Source: Coriobacteriia bacterium (GTDB lineage: Bacteria > Actinomycetota > Coriobacteriia > Coriobacteriales > UBA8131). Taken from it: a stretch of DNA of 6,724 nucleotides. The translations under genes were made by a program, and so were the position numbers. The stretch spans positions 2,146 through 8,869 of the forward strand of contig DOMT01000100.1 of assembly GCA_003509825.1 (NCBI GenBank). Direction: 5' to 3'. Below are positions 6,077 to 6,724 of this stretch, one piece after another (position 1 is the stretch's first letter; each line of letters begins with the position of its first letter). The notes below the pieces were generated by a model. The model had not been told where the DNA came from. It worked only from the letters and a program-made list of their open reading frames with translations, and searched no databases.

Positions 6077-6724
6077 TTACAGGGCCGCGGGATCGTAATT
6101 CGATGCAAAGACGATATCTATACCGCTGATCTTCCAGCTGATGACATCCCTGACCAAATCCACCCGATAATGCATCGTGCCACCCTGTGATAAACGAACA
6201 TCCACCAGCATATAGGATGAGGACATCGATGCCTTGGATCCCACCACGACTACGGTATCGGATTTTGCAACACGATCGAGCACCTGATCCAAGGTGGCAC
6301 CATCGGCATCGGCGGCACTGATCCAGTACTTGGTGTGGTTGGGATCATCTGCGGCATACGCCTTGAAGAAATCTTCGACCACCGCTTCCTTGGAGGGGAA
6401 GCCGACACCTTGCGTATAGGCAACCACGGCGGCACCCAACAACACGATCAGCAAAATCACCACACCGAGAAATATCTTGAGACCGGTGTTTCGCAGCTTC
6501 CGTTCTTTTCGTAAACGCTGTTTGCCGGTTTGGATGAGATCATCGTCGCTTAAGGTAAAGAAGCCGGTGTCGCCGGCATGCGGCACGTTTCCACCGCCGT
6601 ATCCGTCGTCTTCGTTGAAGTCCAACACGCCCGATCGCTCGTTGGGATTGTAGTCGGGACGCACCTGCCGGTCAAAGCCGGAAAATTCATCCTCGCCGTA
6701 ATACTCCGGCTCGGGTGTAACCGC
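6077..6724 (-). CDS. Uncharacterised single-pass membrane protein (5' end probably outside window)
   Basis: I do not recognise a named family. The frame is open to the right edge (215 codons visible). A GTG at 6664 could start a 195-residue form, but it has no clear ribosome-binding site and the upstream codons continue in the same acidic Tyr/Glu/Asp-rich style, so the real start is probably outside the window. Counting from that GTG, residues 1-47 are acidic, Gly-rich and probably disordered; 48-60 are strongly basic; 61-84 form a membrane helix (GLKIFLGVVILLIVLLGAAV); and 90-195 are a small domain expected outside the cell by the positive-inside rule. That domain opens with a helix EAVVEDFFKAYAADD and ends in beta-rich segments such as MHYRVDLVRDVISWKISGI, which recalls extracytoplasmic NTF2-like (DUF4878-type) domains. 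That resemblance is inference only. A terminator follows the gene, and its role is unknown. Confidence 0.75.
   Translation of the reverse strand, partial: AVTPEPEYYGEDEFSGFDRQVRPDYNPNERSGVLDFNEDDGYGGGNVPHAGDTGFFTLSDDDLIQTGKQRLRKERKLRNTGLKIFLGVVILLIVLLGAAVVAYTQGVGFPSKEAVVEDFFKAYAADDPNHTKYWISAADADGATLDQVLDRVAKSDTVVVVGSKASMSSSYMLVDVRLSQGGTMHYRVDLVRDVISWKISGIDIVFASNYDPAAL

Noticed and set aside
1..6724. Mobile elements, CRISPR arrays, tRNA or rRNA genes
   Set aside because: No transposase or integrase motifs, no spaced direct repeats and no cloverleaf or rRNA-like sequence were seen. The genes are contiguous core functions.

Overview
All seven genes in this window lie on the minus strand, so the direction of transcription runs from position 6724 down to 1. 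In that order they are: an uncharacterised single-pass membrane protein (5' end cut by the window edge), ndk (nucleoside diphosphate kinase), mreB, mreC, mreD, a class B penicillin-binding protein of the PBP2/MrdA type, and rodA (3' end cut by the window edge). The window is ordinary chromosomal core sequence. I see no rRNA, tRNA, CRISPR array, insertion sequence, phage gene or resistance cassette, and codon use looks uniform throughout.

The organism is a rod-forming bacterium of moderate GC content. The ndk-mreB-mreC-mreD-PBP2-rodA order, the Cys-rich SCD-type PBP2 and the long Gly/Asp-rich N-terminus of the upstream membrane protein suggest the class Coriobacteriia (Actinomycetota). That placement is inferred from gene order and general protein flavour and was not tested by any search.

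Region 6724-5951 holds the membrane protein gene, then a 126-base gap with two stem-loops, the second of which is a convincing intrinsic terminator. Region 5950-5546 is ndk. Region 5545-5351 is the largest non-coding stretch and carries a terminator-like hairpin, a perfect 10-bp inverted repeat, an extended -10 promoter candidate and the mreB ribosome-binding site. From 5350 to the left edge is one tightly packed elongasome operon. There is an 18-base gap between mreB and mreC, a one-base TGATG-type overlap between mreC and mreD, and exact stop-ATG abutments at mreD/mrdA (TAAATG) and mrdA/rodA (TAGATG).

Together the operon encodes the lateral-wall synthesis machine. MreB filaments under the membrane orient it, MreC and MreD are the membrane linkers, RodA is the SEDS glycosyltransferase that polymerises lipid II, and PBP2 is its partner transpeptidase. 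I found no undescribed system. The points most worth a second look are a two-helix N-terminus and a putative Cys3His zinc site in PBP2, a second possible start in mreB, the perfect palindrome upstream of the mreB promoter, and the double stem-loop leader before ndk.
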